A stretch of 64,000 nt of DNA from an uncultured Treponema sp. (GTDB lineage Bacteria; Spirochaetota; Spirochaetia; Treponematales; Treponemataceae), in NCBI GenBank assembly GCA_949300145.1, contig CASGDA010000003.1, forward strand, positions 62,001 through 126,000, in the 5' to 3' direction. Position 1 is the stretch's first letter; each line of letters starts with the position of its first letter. The notes under the pieces were generated by a model, which ran no database searches, was not told where the DNA came from, and saw only the letters and a list, made by a program, of their open reading frames with translations. Positions 8,292-18,816 of the stretch are shown here, piece after piece. The position numbers and the translations under genes were made by a program.

Positions 8292-10340
8292 ATGATGAAG
8301 ACTTTTAAAGTTGTTTCTGACTATGAGCCGGCGGGTGACCAGCCGGAAGCTATCAAGGCCCTGGTTTCGGGGCTCAAGAACGGCGATAAATTCCAGACCC
8401 TCAAGGGAATTACAGGTTCCGGCAAAACCTTCACGATGGCGAAAATCATAGAAGCCGTGCAGCGCCCGACGCTTGTAATCAGCCACAACAAAACCCTTGC
8501 CGCCCAGCTTTACAGGGAATTCAAGAATTTCTTTCCTGAAAACGCGGTTGAATATTTTGTTTCCTATTACGATTATTACCAGCCGGAGGCGTATGTCCCG
8601 TCAAGGGATTTATACATTGAAAAAGACGCCTCGATCAACGATGAGATTGACAGGATGCGTCTTTCAGCCACATTCAGTTTGATGGAACGGCGGGATGTGA
8701 TTGTAATTTCCACGGTATCCTGTATATACGGGCTTGGGCTTCCGGAAACTTACCGTGACATGAGGATTACCATCGAGAAAGGAAAGCCGGTTGACAGCAG
8801 CGAATTCAAAAAGCATCTGGTTTCACTGCAGTACACCAGAAATGATGCCGTCCTGGAGAGGGGGTCTTTCCGTGTCAGGGGTGATGTCTTTGAGATTTTT
8901 CCTGCGTACATGGAGGAAGCTTACCGGGTGGATTTGGACTGGGACACTGTCGCTTCGATAGTTAAGTTCAACCCTCTTACCGGGGAAACCGTGATGGATT
9001 ATGAGGAGCTTTCTGTTTATCCTGCGAAGCACTTTGTCCTGAAGGAAGACGCCGTTCCCAACGCGGTCGCCCGCATAAAAGTGGAGCTTGAGGAACAGCT
9101 TGCGCGGTTCCATGCCCAGAACAAGCTGCTTGAAGCCGAGCGCCTGAAAACACGTACAGAATATGACATTGAAATGCTCCAGGAAATGGGATATTGTCCG
9201 GGGATTGAGAATTATTCCGCGCCCATCGCGGGCCGCAGCCCCGGAGAGCCGCCCGCAACCCTTTTCCATTATTTTCCTGAGGATTTCCTGCTTTTCATGG
9301 ACGAGAGCCACGTGACATGGCCTCAGGTAGGCGCGATGTATGAGGGCGACCGTTCCAGAAAACAGAACCTTGTGGACTTCGGTTTCCGTCTTCCCTGCGC
9401 CCTTGATAACAGGCCGCTCAAAATTGATGAGTTTGAAAGTATGCTGAATCAGGTTATCTTTGTTTCCGCCACGCCCAGGGAAGTTGAGTCAAAAAGGTCT
9501 TCAAGGATTGTGGAACAGATTATACGCCCGACGGGGTTGCTGGATCCAGTTATAACGGTCCGTCCCACTGAAGGACAGATGGAGGACATTTACTGCGAGG
9601 TAAAGAAACGCATAGAAAAAAACGAGCGCAGTTTAATCCTCACTTTGACAAAGCGGATGGCGGAGGATTTGACCGACTATCTTGGGAGTCTCGGCCTGCG
9701 TGTGAAATATATTCATTCCGAGGTTGAGACAATTGAGCGGGTGGAAATTTTGAAGGGGCTGCGTTCGGGGGATTTTGATGTCCTCATCGGAATAAACCTG
9801 CTCAGGGAAGGGATAGACCTTCCTGAGGTTTCTTTCATCGCCATTCTTGACGCCGACAAGATAGGGTTTCTCCGCTCCGCCACGAGCTTGTTCCAGATTG
9901 CTGGCCGCGCGGCGAGGAATGCGAACGGCGAAGTTGTTATGTATGCCGATAAAATTTCGCCGGCGATGAAGGAAACGATGGATGAGACCGCCCGGCGCCG
10001 CAGGATTCAGGAAGAGTACAACAGGAAGCACGGGATAACCCCGAAAACGATAAAAAAAGCCGTGGCGGATATTCTTACGCGGGAAATCGAAATCAAGCAG
10101 GAAGCGGCGCAGACGGAAACCGCCGCCCTGGTGAATAGTTTCAATCTGCTTATTGAAAGCGACAGGAAGAAACTTATAAAAGCCCTTGAAAAAGAGATGA
10201 ATGAATATGCGGAGGAACTCCGCTTTGAGGAAGCCGCCGTTGTCCGTGACAAGATAGAGGAACTGCGCGGGTATAAGCCTTCCGGTGAAAAAAAGCCCGC
10301 TGCCCGTAAAAAAACAGCGGGTAAAATTTCAGGCGTATAA
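8292..10340 (+). CDS. uvrB: Excinuclease ABC subunit B
   Basis: UvrB is the damage-verifying helicase-like subunit of nucleotide excision repair. The 682 residues include Walker A in GITGSGKTFT, the beta-hairpin region around YYDYYQPEAYVPSRD, the helicase motif LREGIDLPEVS, and a C-terminal UVR motif (ALEKEMNEYAEELRFEEAA) that contacts UvrC. Full length. Two adjacent ATGs occur (8292, 8295); the first is used here. It is the last gene of the run starting at 3938 and abuts convergent leuS with only 2 bp between stop codons. Its lysine-rich 3' end also encodes a hairpin that looks like the leuS terminator. Confidence 0.97.
   Translation: MMKTFKVVSDYEPAGDQPEAIKALVSGLKNGDKFQTLKGITGSGKTFTMAKIIEAVQRPTLVISHNKTLAAQLYREFKNFFPENAVEYFVSYYDYYQPEAYVPSRDLYIEKDASINDEIDRMRLSATFSLMERRDVIVISTVSCIYGLGLPETYRDMRITIEKGKPVDSSEFKKHLVSLQYTRNDAVLERGSFRVRGDVFEIFPAYMEEAYRVDLDWDTVASIVKFNPLTGETVMDYEELSVYPAKHFVLKEDAVPNAVARIKVELEEQLARFHAQNKLLEAERLKTRTEYDIEMLQEMGYCPGIENYSAPIAGRSPGEPPATLFHYFPEDFLLFMDESHVTWPQVGAMYEGDRSRKQNLVDFGFRLPCALDNRPLKIDEFESMLNQVIFVSATPREVESKRSSRIVEQIIRPTGLLDPVITVRPTEGQMEDIYCEVKKRIEKNERSLILTLTKRMAEDLTDYLGSLGLRVKYIHSEVETIERVEILKGLRSGDFDVLIGINLLREGIDLPEVSFIAILDADKIGFLRSATSLFQIAGRAARNANGEVVMYADKISPAMKETMDETARRRRIQEEYNRKHGITPKTIKKAVADILTREIEIKQEAAQTETAALVNSFNLLIESDRKKLIKALEKEMNEYAEELRFEEAAVVRDKIEELRGYKPSGEKKPAARKKTAGKISGV
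10287..10321 (-). terminator. Intrinsic terminator of leuS inside the uvrB 3' end
   Basis: CCCGCTG (10296-10302) and CAGCGGG (10315-10321) form a 7-bp stem. On the minus strand the stem is followed by CTTTTTTTC (10295-10287), a canonical T-run. It lies about 22 bp past the leuS stop, within the coding sequence of uvrB. Confidence 0.75.
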
Positions 10341-10342
10341 GC

Positions 10343-12901
10343 CTAAACCACGATATTCACGAGTTTACCCTGAACCACAATAACCTTTTTGGCGGGTTTG
10401 CCGTCCATGAATTTTTTTGCGCCCTCTGTTTCCAGGGCTGTTTTTTCGAGGAAGCTGTTTGAGGCGTCAACAGCCGCTTCGAATTTGTCACGGACCTTGC
10501 CGTTTACCTGGACGACAACGGTTCTTACGTTGTCCGCGCAGAGGCTTTCGTCATATTCAGGCCATTTTTCGTAGGCGATTGTCTCTGTGTTCCCCAGTTT
10601 CTGCCATAACTCTTCTCCCAGGTGAGGGGCATAAGGCGAGAGCAGCTTTACGAATTCCGCCCAGACTTCCTTCGGGAAGCTTTCAAGTTTAGCAAGCTCA
10701 TTCGTGAAAATCATCATCTGGCTTATGGCTGTGTTAAAGTTGAGGGTTTTTGTGTCCTCCCCCACCTTTTTGATGGTCTTGTGCAGAATCTTGTTTATGG
10801 GTGTGTTTTCCTTTGAGGAAGCGTCTGTCATGGGCTTGTCCGAAAGGTTCCAGATTCTTTCAAGGAATCTGTGGACGCCTATCAGGCCCTGGGTGCTCCA
10901 GGGCTTTGAGACTTCAAGAGGTCCCATGAACATTTCGTATACACGGCAGGAATCCGCGCCGTAATCCCTGATAATATCATCCGGGTTTATTACGTTTTTC
11001 AGGCTTTTGGACATTTTTGCGATGACACGTTCCAGTTTTTCCCCTGTGGCGGTCTCCTCAAATTCTCCGGGGCTTCCGGGAATCTCCCTGACTTCGTCAG
11101 CCGGAACCAGTGTTTTGTTTTTCCTCTGGAAAGCAAATGAGGTTATCATTCCCTGGTTTACAAGTCTCTGGAACGGTTCCTTTGTATTTACCAACCCCAG
11201 GTCAAAGAGAACTTTGTGCCAGAACCGTGAATACAAAAGGTGGAGGACTGCGTGTTCAGCACCTCCGACATATAAGCTTACCGGCATCCAGTAGTCGATT
11301 TTGTCTTTCGCGGCGAAGGCTGATTTATTCAGTGGATCCAGGTAACGCAGGTAATACCAGCAGGAACCGGCCCACTGGGGCATTGTGTTTGTTTCCCGCT
11401 TCGCTTTTCCGCCGCATTTCGGGCAGGAGCATTCAACCCACTCCTTTATCCCTGCAAGGGGGCTTTCCCCTGTTCCTGTCGGCTGGTATGATTCCACATC
11501 CGGAAGCCGCAGGGGAAGGTCTTTTTCGTCGATGGGCACAATCCCGCATTTTTCGCAATGCACCAGGGGAATAGGTTCCCCCCAATAGCGTTGTCTGCTG
11601 AAAATCCAGTCCCTAAGTTTGTAGTTTTCCGTTTTTTTACCGACCCCAAGGGATTCAAGCCATTCGGTTATTTTGACAATGCAGTCTTTTGTGGGGATGC
11701 CGTTGAATTGGGCTGAATTGACGGTATAACCGTCTGCGGGGGTGCATTCTTCCGGTTCCGCGCTGTAATCCCCGTCAGGGCCTTTTTCCGCCCATTCCTT
11801 TTCGTCCGCCACCGTTTTGATTATGGGGAGATTGAACTTTTTGGCGAAATCCCAGTCCCTTTCATCGTGGGCCGGTACCGCCATGATGGCGCCTGTTCCG
11901 TAGGAGACAAGAACATAGTCGGATATCCAGACCGGTATTTCCTTTCCATTCACCGGATTTATGGCGTATGCGCCGGTGAAAACTCCGGTTTTATCCTTTG
12001 CCAGATCCGTCCTTTCAAGGTCGCTTTTTTTGGAGGCGTTTTCTATGTAGCTCTTTACAGCTTCCGCCTGTTCCGCGGTCGTTATTTCCCCGACAACGGG
12101 ATGCTCCGGCGCGAGAACCATATATGTAGCCCCGAAAAGGGTGTCGGGTCTGGTGGTGTATACAACGATTTTTTTTCCGTGGTTTTTCAGCTGGAAGGAG
12201 ACTTCCGCGCCGGTGCTTTTCCCTATCCAGTTGCGCTGCATGAGTTTTACGGATTCCGGCCAGTCAAGGCCGTCCAAATCTTCGAGAAGTCTCTCCGCAT
12301 ACGCGGTTATTTTTAAAACCCACTGGCGTATGTTTTTCCTGGTGACTTCCGAGCCGCATCTGTCGCAGCGTCCTTCCTTCACCTCTTCGTTTGCAAGGCC
12401 TGTTTTGCAGGACGGGCACCAGTTTATGGGTGTGTGGGCTTCGTAAGCCAGCCCTCTCTTGAAAAGCTGGAGGAATATCCACTGTGTCCAGTGGTAATAA
12501 TCTTCATCACAGGTTGAAATTTCCCTGTCCCAGTCATAGGAAAAACCGAATGATTTTATCTGGCTCCGGAATTTATCTATATTCGCTGTTGTGGTCGTTC
12601 TCGGGTGTGTTCCGGTTTTTATGGCGTAATTTTCAGCCGGGAGACCGAAGGAGTCAAAACCCATGGGATGGAGGACGTTGTAGCCGTTCATCCGAAGGTA
12701 ACGGCAGTAGATGTCCGTTGCCGTGTAGCCCTCAGGATGGCCTACATGTAATCCCGCCGCGGAAGGATAGGGGAACATATCCAGAACGTATGCGCGTTTT
12801 TCCTTTGAAACCGAGCTGTCCTCTTCCGCACGGAAAATTTTATTTTCCTCCCAGAATTTCTGCCATTTTGACTCGATTGAAGAAAAAGGATATTTTCCCA
12901 T
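10343..12901 (-). CDS. leuS: Leucyl-tRNA synthetase
   Basis: A class I synthetase of 852 residues, full length. The HIGH-type motif is in [14 protein letters not shown] (about 48-62). A zinc-binding Cys pair set follows (CPSCKTG ... CDRCGSEV, about 160-185), then the CP1 editing domain with [14 protein letters not shown], and KMSKS in [11 protein letters not shown]. The start is supported by a clear AAAAGGAG site about 8 nt upstream. A -10 TATAAT (12936-12931) gives a leader of about 25 nt, and there is no room for a T-box. It is convergent with uvrB and divergent from the GGDEF gene. Confidence 0.97.
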   Translation of the reverse strand: MGKYPFSSIESKWQKFWEENKIFRAEEDSSVSKEKRAYVLDMFPYPSAAGLHVGHPEGYTATDIYCRYLRMNGYNVLHPMGFDSFGLPAENYAIKTGTHPRTTTTANIDKFRSQIKSFGFSYDWDREISTCDEDYYHWTQWIFLQLFKRGLAYEAHTPINWCPSCKTGLANEEVKEGRCDRCGSEVTRKNIRQWVLKITAYAERLLEDLDGLDWPESVKLMQRNWIGKSTGAEVSFQLKNHGKKIVVYTTRPDTLFGATYMVLAPEHPVVGEITTAEQAEAVKSYIENASKKSDLERTDLAKDKTGVFTGAYAINPVNGKEIPVWISDYVLVSYGTGAIMAVPAHDERDWDFAKKFNLPIIKTVADEKEWAEKGPDGDYSAEPEECTPADGYTVNSAQFNGIPTKDCIVKITEWLESLGVGKKTENYKLRDWIFSRQRYWGEPIPLVHCEKCGIVPIDEKDLPLRLPDVESYQPTGTGESPLAGIKEWVECSCPKCGGKAKRETNTMPQWAGSCWYYLRYLDPLNKSAFAAKDKIDYWMPVSLYVGGAEHAVLHLLYSRFWHKVLFDLGLVNTKEPFQRLVNQGMITSFAFQRKNKTLVPADEVREIPGSPGEFEETATGEKLERVIAKMSKSLKNVINPDDIIRDYGADSCRVYEMFMGPLEVSKPWSTQGLIGVHRFLERIWNLSDKPMTDASSKENTPINKILHKTIKKVGEDTKTLNFNTAISQMMIFTNELAKLESFPKEVWAEFVKLLSPYAPHLGEELWQKLGNTETIAYEKWPEYDESLCADNVRTVVVQVNGKVRDKFEAAVDASNSFLEKTALETEGAKKFMDGKPAKKVIVVQGKLVNIVV

Positions 12902-13005
12902 TCTAAAACTCCTTTTGAAATGTTTTCATCATTATACTGATATTTATCATTAAGATAAAGTACTGTATGTTTTTAAAATATATACAGGAAATATCACGGA
13001 ATATG

Positions 13006-13014
13006 TGGTATTAT
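13006..13014 (+). promoter_or_regulatory. Extended -10 promoter of the GGDEF gene
   Basis: TGG-TATTAT gives an extended -10 element (TGn at 13006-13008, hexamer 13009-13014) with no good -35. The ATG starts 7 nt downstream, without Shine-Dalgarno, so the transcript would be leaderless. Confidence 0.45.
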
Positions 13015-13021
13015 TAAAGGT

Positions 13022-14113
13022 ATGTTTAATAAAATCTTCAGGTTGGACAGGACGCAGAATTCCATGAATTTTGATTCGATAGTGGACTTTCAGCTGTCTT
13101 TTTTGCTGTACTATGCGTCCATTGTCCATACCGGCTTATTGATTCTGTCATTATGTTTTTTCGCCCTGCCTGTGAGCGCGTATTATTTCGTAACCCTCGT
13201 GATGTTTTTAATCTGCGCCAGATTTATAGATTCAAGGAATTTTATTTTAATACATTTTCTTACTTACATTGAAATCACCCTGCACATTTATTTAATCTAT
13301 GTATTTTTCGGAGTGTTCATAGGCATAGAGTTGTATTATATTATACTCATTCCTGTTGGATGTTACGCTTTGTTAATGTCTTTCAGCAGAAATTTAAAAA
13401 TATTTTTCATGCTGATGATTGGTTCTGTCAATATGATTTCCTATGTTTGTGTCGAATTGGTGGACAGTCTGAATGCCGTTACCCTCCCCCCTGTATACAG
13501 AATTTTCCTTACATACAATATTTTCACGGCATTCGGTATGGTTATCCTTCAGTCGTATTTCTTCATCGATATGATTTCCCGTAAATTCTCCAACCTCCAG
13601 GAGAGGAGCAGTATTTTCCAGCATCAGGCTAATTATGATATGCTGACGGATATTTTCAACCGCCGTGAAATGACCCGCAGGATTGACGCCGCCTTGAAGC
13701 AGTACAACGCCGACAGGGCTCCGCTTTCAGTCTGCATCGGGGATATTGATAACTTCAAGTCGATAAACGATACTTACGGTCACAATGCCGGCGATTATGT
13801 GCTTAAAACCATGTGCGCCATTATGAAAGCCAATATCCGGAAAAGCGATCCTTTCGGCAGGTGGGGCGGGGAGGAATTTGTCCTGATGATGCATACTGAT
13901 TTGGATGCCTGCTATAACCGGGCGGAATGTCTGCGCAGGATTATAGAAAGCCATAAATTCGATTTTGAGGGCAAAGATATTCCCGTTACAATTACTTTCG
14001 GAATCGCAACCGCGGGAGATGACACGCCTTCAGTCTCTTCCCTGATAGAAAAGGCTGACAGGATGTTGTACAAGGGAAAGAAGAACGGGCGCAACCAGAC
14101 CGTATATACATGA
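13022..14113 (+). CDS. Membrane-bound diguanylate cyclase (GGDEF)
   Basis: The protein has 363 residues. The N-terminal half contains about six hydrophobic helices (roughly residues 28-50, 55-75, 80-105, 108-125, 128-150, 165-185) with no recognised sensor domain. After a short linker comes a GGDEF domain (about 205-360) with HQANYDMLTDIFNRREM, a metal-binding ICIGDIDNFKSIND and the active-site RWGGEEF, an accepted catalytic variant. It should make cyclic-di-GMP in response to a membrane-sensed signal. No RxxD inhibitory site is obvious upstream of GGEEF. It is followed 30 bp later by the 5'-nucleotidase gene, which may share its transcript. Confidence 0.88.
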   Translation: MFNKIFRLDRTQNSMNFDSIVDFQLSFLLYYASIVHTGLLILSLCFFALPVSAYYFVTLVMFLICARFIDSRNFILIHFLTYIEITLHIYLIYVFFGVFIGIELYYIILIPVGCYALLMSFSRNLKIFFMLMIGSVNMISYVCVELVDSLNAVTLPPVYRIFLTYNIFTAFGMVILQSYFFIDMISRKFSNLQERSSIFQHQANYDMLTDIFNRREMTRRIDAALKQYNADRAPLSVCIGDIDNFKSINDTYGHNAGDYVLKTMCAIMKANIRKSDPFGRWGGEEFVLMMHTDLDACYNRAECLRRIIESHKFDFEGKDIPVTITFGIATAGDDTPSVSSLIEKADRMLYKGKKNGRNQTVYT

Positions 14114-14143
14114 GGTGGGATTTATGTTTGACGGAAGGTTTTT

Positions 14144-15712
14144 ATGAAAAAAACTCTGTTTAAGTTCTTTTGTTTTACGGCGGTAATATCCGCCGTTTTG
14201 TTTTCCGCCGGTTGCGCCGTTTCCCCGGTTGCAAGGGAGGCGGGCGCGGTATATGAGCTGACGGTTCTTCATACCAACGACCACCATGGCACCGTCCTTT
14301 CAAAAAACGGCGTGGCGGGGCTTGCGGAAAGGGCTTCCTTTGTCAAGTCTGTCCGGGCTTCCCGCCACAATGTGCTGGTTCTCGATGCGGGTGATATTAA
14401 CACCGGCTCCGCTCTTTCCAATATGTTCGATGCGGAACCGGATATATTGGCTTATAATTTAATCGGCTATGACGCTGTTACTTTCGGAAACCACGAGTTC
14501 GACAAAAGCCTTTCTGTCCTTCATGGGCAGATGCGGCGTTCCGTTTTCGCCTGGCTTTCCGCAAATATAAAGAAGAGCGACGGTTCTTATCTCGGCGCTC
14601 CTTTTTTGATAAAAGATTACGAGGGTTTCAGGGTCGGGATTATCGGACTGACAACCAGGCGGACAACGGTCATAGCTTCACCTGATAAGGATTTGATTTT
14701 CACCGATGAAATAGAAGCCGCCTCCGCTATGGTGAAACAGCTGCGGGAAAAAGAGAAATGCGACGTCATCATTGTCCTCTCGCATTTGGGCAGTGAGGCG
14801 GAAGCCGCCGGACAGAATACTTCCATCATGCTTGCTGAAAAAGTTGCGGGCATAGACTTGATTATCGACGGTCATTCCCATACGTATTTCCCCGAACCTG
14901 AAATAGTGAATGGTGTTCCCGTCGTTTCGGCGAATGAGTGGGGCAAGTTTATGGGGGAGGGCCTTCTTACCATATCGGACGGTGCAGTTACAGGCTTTGA
15001 ATGGTCTCCCGTGGAAATAACTTCCGGGGCTTTTCCCCCGGACGCTGAAATGGAGGCTCTGCTTCGTCCCTATGTGGAAGAGGCTGATGCGGAGTTAAAG
15101 GAAGTGGTCATGCGTACCGGGGCCGAATTTGAATTCGGAAACAAGCTCAGCCGGTACAAGGAAATCGCTTTGGGTGATTTGGTGAGTGATGCACAGGTCT
15201 GGTATGTGCGCGATAAAGGGCTTGAAGTGGATTTCGGTTTTTGCAACGGCGGAAATATACGTGCCCCGCTGCCTGCCGGTGATGTGACGAAAGAGAATCT
15301 TCTGACAGTGCTTCCCTTTGAAAATTATCTTTATGTTCTGACGTTGAAGGGTTCTGATGTAATTGAGTTGTTTGATTTTATCGGGACAATACCGCGCGGT
15401 TCCGGCGCCTTTCCCCAGGTTTCAAAGGAGGTGAGGTATACCCTGGTTTACAGTCAGGACGGTTCAGGTTACATTTCCGGGGTGACTGTAAACGGGCAGC
15501 CTCTGGAACCTGAACGTGAATACAGGATTGTTACAAATGATTACCTCGCAGGAGGAGGAGACGGCTACGGGATTCTTACACGCAGCACAGACACTTTTAA
15601 CACCTCCATGCTGCTCAGTGACGTGGTTATTGAATACGTAAAAACTCTTCCGCAGCCTGTTATGCCTGTTACGGACGGACGAATTTCCATTTCAGAGGAT
15701 TCCGGAATATAG
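14144..15712 (+). CDS. ushA: Putative lipoprotein 5'-nucleotidase / UDP-sugar hydrolase family
   Basis: The protein has 522 residues. The signal peptide ends in VLFSAGC, with Cys24 as likely lipidation site. The metallophosphoesterase domain has LHTNDHHG, a GNHEFDKS motif and DGHSHTYFPE, all expected metal ligands. The C-terminal 5'-nucleotidase domain shows GFCNGGNIRAPLPAGDVT and NDYLAGGGDGY. It would dephosphorylate nucleotides or UDP-sugars at the cell surface or periplasm for purine and pyrimidine salvage. A GGAAGG site precedes the ATG. A hairpin follows the stop codon. Confidence 0.9.
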   Translation: MKKTLFKFFCFTAVISAVLFSAGCAVSPVAREAGAVYELTVLHTNDHHGTVLSKNGVAGLAERASFVKSVRASRHNVLVLDAGDINTGSALSNMFDAEPDILAYNLIGYDAVTFGNHEFDKSLSVLHGQMRRSVFAWLSANIKKSDGSYLGAPFLIKDYEGFRVGIIGLTTRRTTVIASPDKDLIFTDEIEAASAMVKQLREKEKCDVIIVLSHLGSEAEAAGQNTSIMLAEKVAGIDLIIDGHSHTYFPEPEIVNGVPVVSANEWGKFMGEGLLTISDGAVTGFEWSPVEITSGAFPPDAEMEALLRPYVEEADAELKEVVMRTGAEFEFGNKLSRYKEIALGDLVSDAQVWYVRDKGLEVDFGFCNGGNIRAPLPAGDVTKENLLTVLPFENYLYVLTLKGSDVIELFDFIGTIPRGSGAFPQVSKEVRYTLVYSQDGSGYISGVTVNGQPLEPEREYRIVTNDYLAGGGDGYGILTRSTDTFNTSMLLSDVVIEYVKTLPQPVMPVTDGRISISEDSGI

Positions 15713-15726
15713 TCCCGGCGCAGGTT

Positions 15727-15744
15727 CCTGCGGGTATCCGCAGG
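15727..15744. terminator. Short hairpin between convergent ushA and aldehyde dehydrogenase
   Basis: CCTGCGG (15727-15733) and CCGCAGG (15738-15744) form a 7-bp stem with a GTAT loop in the 41-bp gap between convergent stop codons. No T-run follows, so termination is only inferred from position. Confidence 0.4.
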
Positions 15745-15753
15745 GTTGTACCG

Positions 15754-17133
15754 CTATCTCAGGAACAGTCGCAGCAGCTTGTGCTTTAAAGGTGTGTAGG
15801 GCTGGTAACGGAGGGGAACGTCCGTGCAAAGACTTTTGCTGACCACGCTTTTTATGTGGGAGAAAGTCCTGAATCCCGCCTCACCGTGGTAGCTGCCTGT
15901 CCCGCTTGCCCCGACGCCTCCGAACGGCAGATTTATGTTCGCTATGTGCATTATTGTGTCGTTTATGCATCCTCCCCCTGAAGGGATTTCCGCCATGATT
16001 TTCTCCGCGGTTTTTTTGTCGCGGGTAAAGACATACAGGGCAAGCGGATGGTCAAGGCTTTTGATGTTTTCCAGGGCTTCATCCATGCTTTCAAAGGTTA
16101 TGACCGGTAACAGCGGACCGAATATTTCCTCCCGCATGACCGGGCTTCCGAAATCCGTCTGTTCCATGATACATGGTTCTATCTTGAGGCGGCTCCTGTC
16201 ACTCTTCCCTCCGTACACGACCTTCTCCGGCTCAATCAATGAGATTATGCGGTCAAAATGCTTTGTGTTTATGATTTTTCCGTAGCCGGGATTGGAAAGG
16301 GGAGTTTCCTGGAACTGTTTTTTTATTTCTTGTATGACGGCGGATATGAGTTTGTCTTTTACGCTGTTGTGGCAGTAAATGTAATCCGGGGCAATGCATG
16401 TCTGGCCGCAGTTCAGGAATTTCCCGAAGACAATCCTTTTGGCGGATGTTTGTATGTCCGCATCCTGCAGGACAAGGCAGGGGCTTTTCCCGCCGAGCTC
16501 CAGCGTTACAGGTATGAGGTTTTCCGCTGCATGTCGCATGACTTCCCGCCCCACGGTTTTGCTTCCTGTGAAAAACATATAGTCGAATTTCTGTTTCAGC
16601 AGCCCGGAATTCTCTTCCCTGCCGCCCTGTATTACGGCGACATATTCTTCACCGAAACAATTTCCCAGTATTTGTTCTGTAAGTTTTGAGGTGTGGGCTG
16701 AATAGGCGCTTGGTTTCAGCACAACAGTGTTCCCCGCCGCAAGGGCATCCGTCAATGCTGATACAGAGAGCAGGAACGGGTAATTCCACGGGCTTATAAT
16801 CAGCACATTCCCGTACGGGCATGGAATTGTGTAGCTTTTTGATTTGAACAATGTGACAGGGCTTGGAACCCTTCCGGGGGCGGCCAGCCGGGTTAAATTT
16901 TTCAGCATGAATCTGATTTCTTCGAGGGTTATATGAATTTCACTTATGAAGCTTTCACAGGGACTTTTACCCAGATCTTTCATCAGGGCGTCCGCTATTT
17001 TTTCTTCTTCGTTTTGTATGCATGCGTAGAGTTTTTTCAGCATTGTCCGGCGGAATTTCAAATCCAGTGTCGCGCCTGTGTTAAAAAAGTCCCTTTGTTT
17101 CCTGCGGATGTTTTCGATTTCCTGGTCCGTCAT
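15754..17133 (-). CDS. NAD(P)-dependent aldehyde dehydrogenase (class 3 type)
   Basis: The protein has 459 residues, shorter than the 490-500 usual for class 1/2 enzymes and fitting the class 3 / YwdH-like group. Motifs include the PWNYPFLLS cofactor segment, the general-base Glu in VTLELGGKSP, and the nucleophile Cys in LNCGQTCIAPDY. A late NLPFGGVGASGTGSYHG is also typical. The C-terminus ends in a basic-hydrophobic LKHKLLRLFLR tail, which in class 3 enzymes often mediates membrane association; here that is inference. It oxidises aldehydes to acids; the substrate is unknown. The gene stands alone between ushA and guaB. Confidence 0.92.
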   Translation of the reverse strand: MTDQEIENIRRKQRDFFNTGATLDLKFRRTMLKKLYACIQNEEEKIADALMKDLGKSPCESFISEIHITLEEIRFMLKNLTRLAAPGRVPSPVTLFKSKSYTIPCPYGNVLIISPWNYPFLLSVSALTDALAAGNTVVLKPSAYSAHTSKLTEQILGNCFGEEYVAVIQGGREENSGLLKQKFDYMFFTGSKTVGREVMRHAAENLIPVTLELGGKSPCLVLQDADIQTSAKRIVFGKFLNCGQTCIAPDYIYCHNSVKDKLISAVIQEIKKQFQETPLSNPGYGKIINTKHFDRIISLIEPEKVVYGGKSDRSRLKIEPCIMEQTDFGSPVMREEIFGPLLPVITFESMDEALENIKSLDHPLALYVFTRDKKTAEKIMAEIPSGGGCINDTIMHIANINLPFGGVGASGTGSYHGEAGFRTFSHIKSVVSKSLCTDVPLRYQPYTPLKHKLLRLFLR

Positions 17134-17239
17134 ATGAATATCCCGCCCTTATCCTGCTTTGATTTGAGTATAAGACATGGTGGAAGCTGAAAGCGAAAAG
17201 CGTCCCGCGGCGTAATCCTTCACAGGACGGTTTGCCCTG

Positions 17240-18745
17240 TTATTCCGCTTTAATCGTGGTGTTCTTCACAATAACATCGTGGGAGGCTCCCTCTGTTATT
17301 GAGGCGGAAGAAACCAGGGTTATTTTCGCATTCTTCTGCAGTTCCGGTATCGAAAGGGAACCGCAGTTGCACATGGTGTGCTTGATTTTGCTTAATGTTG
17401 CGTTCACGTTGTCATGAAGGGGGCCGGCGTAGGGTACGTAGGCGTCAACACCTTCTTCAAAGGCGAGTTTTGTTCCGTTACCCAAATCGTACCTCTGCCA
17501 GTTGCGCGCCCGGTTTGAACCTTCTCCCCAGTATTCCTTGACGTAGTTTCCGTTCACATTCAGCTTGTTTGTGGGGCTTTCGTCAAAACGGGAGAAGTAG
17601 CGCCCGAGCATCACAAAGTCCGCGCCCATAGCCAGCGCCAGCGTTATGTGGTAATCGTACACAATTCCGCCGTCAGAACATACCGGAATGTATACGCCTG
17701 TTTTTTTGTAATATTCATCACGGGCGGCCGCGACTTCTATGAGGGCCGTCGCCTGTCCACGGCCGATTCCCTTCTGCTCCCTTGTGATGCAGATGGATCC
17801 GCCGCCGATTCCGACTTTCACAAAATCAGCGCCGGCTTCCGCCAGGAACATGAAGCCGTCCCTGTCAACGACATTCCCCGCGCCGACTTTTACGCTTTCA
17901 CCCCATTTGCCGTGGATGTCTTTCAGGGCTCTGCGCTGCCATTCTGAGAAACCCTCGGAGGAGTCCAGGCAGAGGACATCCGCCCCCGCCTCCAGCAGCG
18001 CCGGAACCCGGTCCATGTAATCCCTTGTGTTTATTCCCGCGCCGACCACATACCTTTTATGCGAGTCGAGGAGTTCCAGAGGGTGTTCTTCATGTGTTGA
18101 ATAGTCTTTCCTGAAAACGAGGTATTTTAAGTTTTTCTCTGAATCAACTATGGGAAGTGTGTTCAGCTTGTGTTTCCAGATTAAATCGTGGGCTTGTGAA
18201 AGGGTTATTCCGTCCTCGCCGTAAATTAAATCTTCAAATTTGGTCATGTATGCCGAAACTTTTTCTTCCGGGCTTACGTGGGAAAGCCTGAAATCCCTGC
18301 TTGTGATTATTCCAAGGAGCTTTCCGTTCGGGGAACCGTCTTCCGTTACGGCTATCGTTGAATGGCCAGATTTCTCTTTCAGGGCGATTACGTCTTTTAA
18401 GGGTTGATCCGGTTTGATGTTTGAGTCTGAGGTTACAAATCCCGCCTTATAGGATTTTACACGGGAAATCATGGCGGCTTCATCCTGAATTGACTGGGAA
18501 CCGTAAATAAAGGAAATTCCGCCTTCCTTTGCGAGTGCTATAGCCATGGTATCGTTGGAAACGGACTGCATTATCGCAGAGACGAGAGGAATGTTAATTG
18601 TGAGAGGGCAGGTTTCACCCTTCGTGTATTTTACCAGCGGCGCTGATAAATCCACGTTTTCAGGAATGCAGTCCGGAGAAGTATATCCGGGTACGAGAAG
18701 ATATTCACCAAAAGTTCTGGAAGGTTCTTCGTAGAAAAAAGCCAT
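17240..18745 (-). CDS. guaB: IMP dehydrogenase
   Basis: IMPDH makes XMP from IMP, the committing step of GTP synthesis. The 501 residues comprise a TIM barrel interrupted by two CBS domains (about 95-230; one segment reads [18 protein letters not shown]). The catalytic loop is [20 protein letters not shown] with the nucleophilic Cys, and the flap region contains RNWQRYDLG. The loop and overall sequence strongly resemble the IMPDH type I know from gut Clostridia rather than the GPGSICTTR type. Start is supported by an AAAGGGG ribosome site. The leader is about 15 nt after a strong -10 and is too short for a purine riboswitch. Confidence 0.96.
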   Translation of the reverse strand: MAFFYEEPSRTFGEYLLVPGYTSPDCIPENVDLSAPLVKYTKGETCPLTINIPLVSAIMQSVSNDTMAIALAKEGGISFIYGSQSIQDEAAMISRVKSYKAGFVTSDSNIKPDQPLKDVIALKEKSGHSTIAVTEDGSPNGKLLGIITSRDFRLSHVSPEEKVSAYMTKFEDLIYGEDGITLSQAHDLIWKHKLNTLPIVDSEKNLKYLVFRKDYSTHEEHPLELLDSHKRYVVGAGINTRDYMDRVPALLEAGADVLCLDSSEGFSEWQRRALKDIHGKWGESVKVGAGNVVDRDGFMFLAEAGADFVKVGIGGGSICITREQKGIGRGQATALIEVAAARDEYYKKTGVYIPVCSDGGIVYDYHITLALAMGADFVMLGRYFSRFDESPTNKLNVNGNYVKEYWGEGSNRARNWQRYDLGNGTKLAFEEGVDAYVPYAGPLHDNVNATLSKIKHTMCNCGSLSIPELQKNAKITLVSSASITEGASHDVIVKNTTIKAE

Positions 18746-18763
18746 TATAAACCCCTTTGAAGG

Positions 18764-18793
18764 ATTATACCAAAATAAGTTTTACAATGGCAA
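18764..18793 (-). promoter_or_regulatory. guaB promoter
   Basis: Minus strand: TTGCCA (18793-18788), 18-bp spacer, TATAAT (18769-18764). The start codon lies 18 nt further on with a good Shine-Dalgarno, so this gene has a normal short leader, unlike many others here. Confidence 0.6.
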
Positions 18794-18816
18794 TATGAAA
18801 ACGTAAGGAAGCTTCC

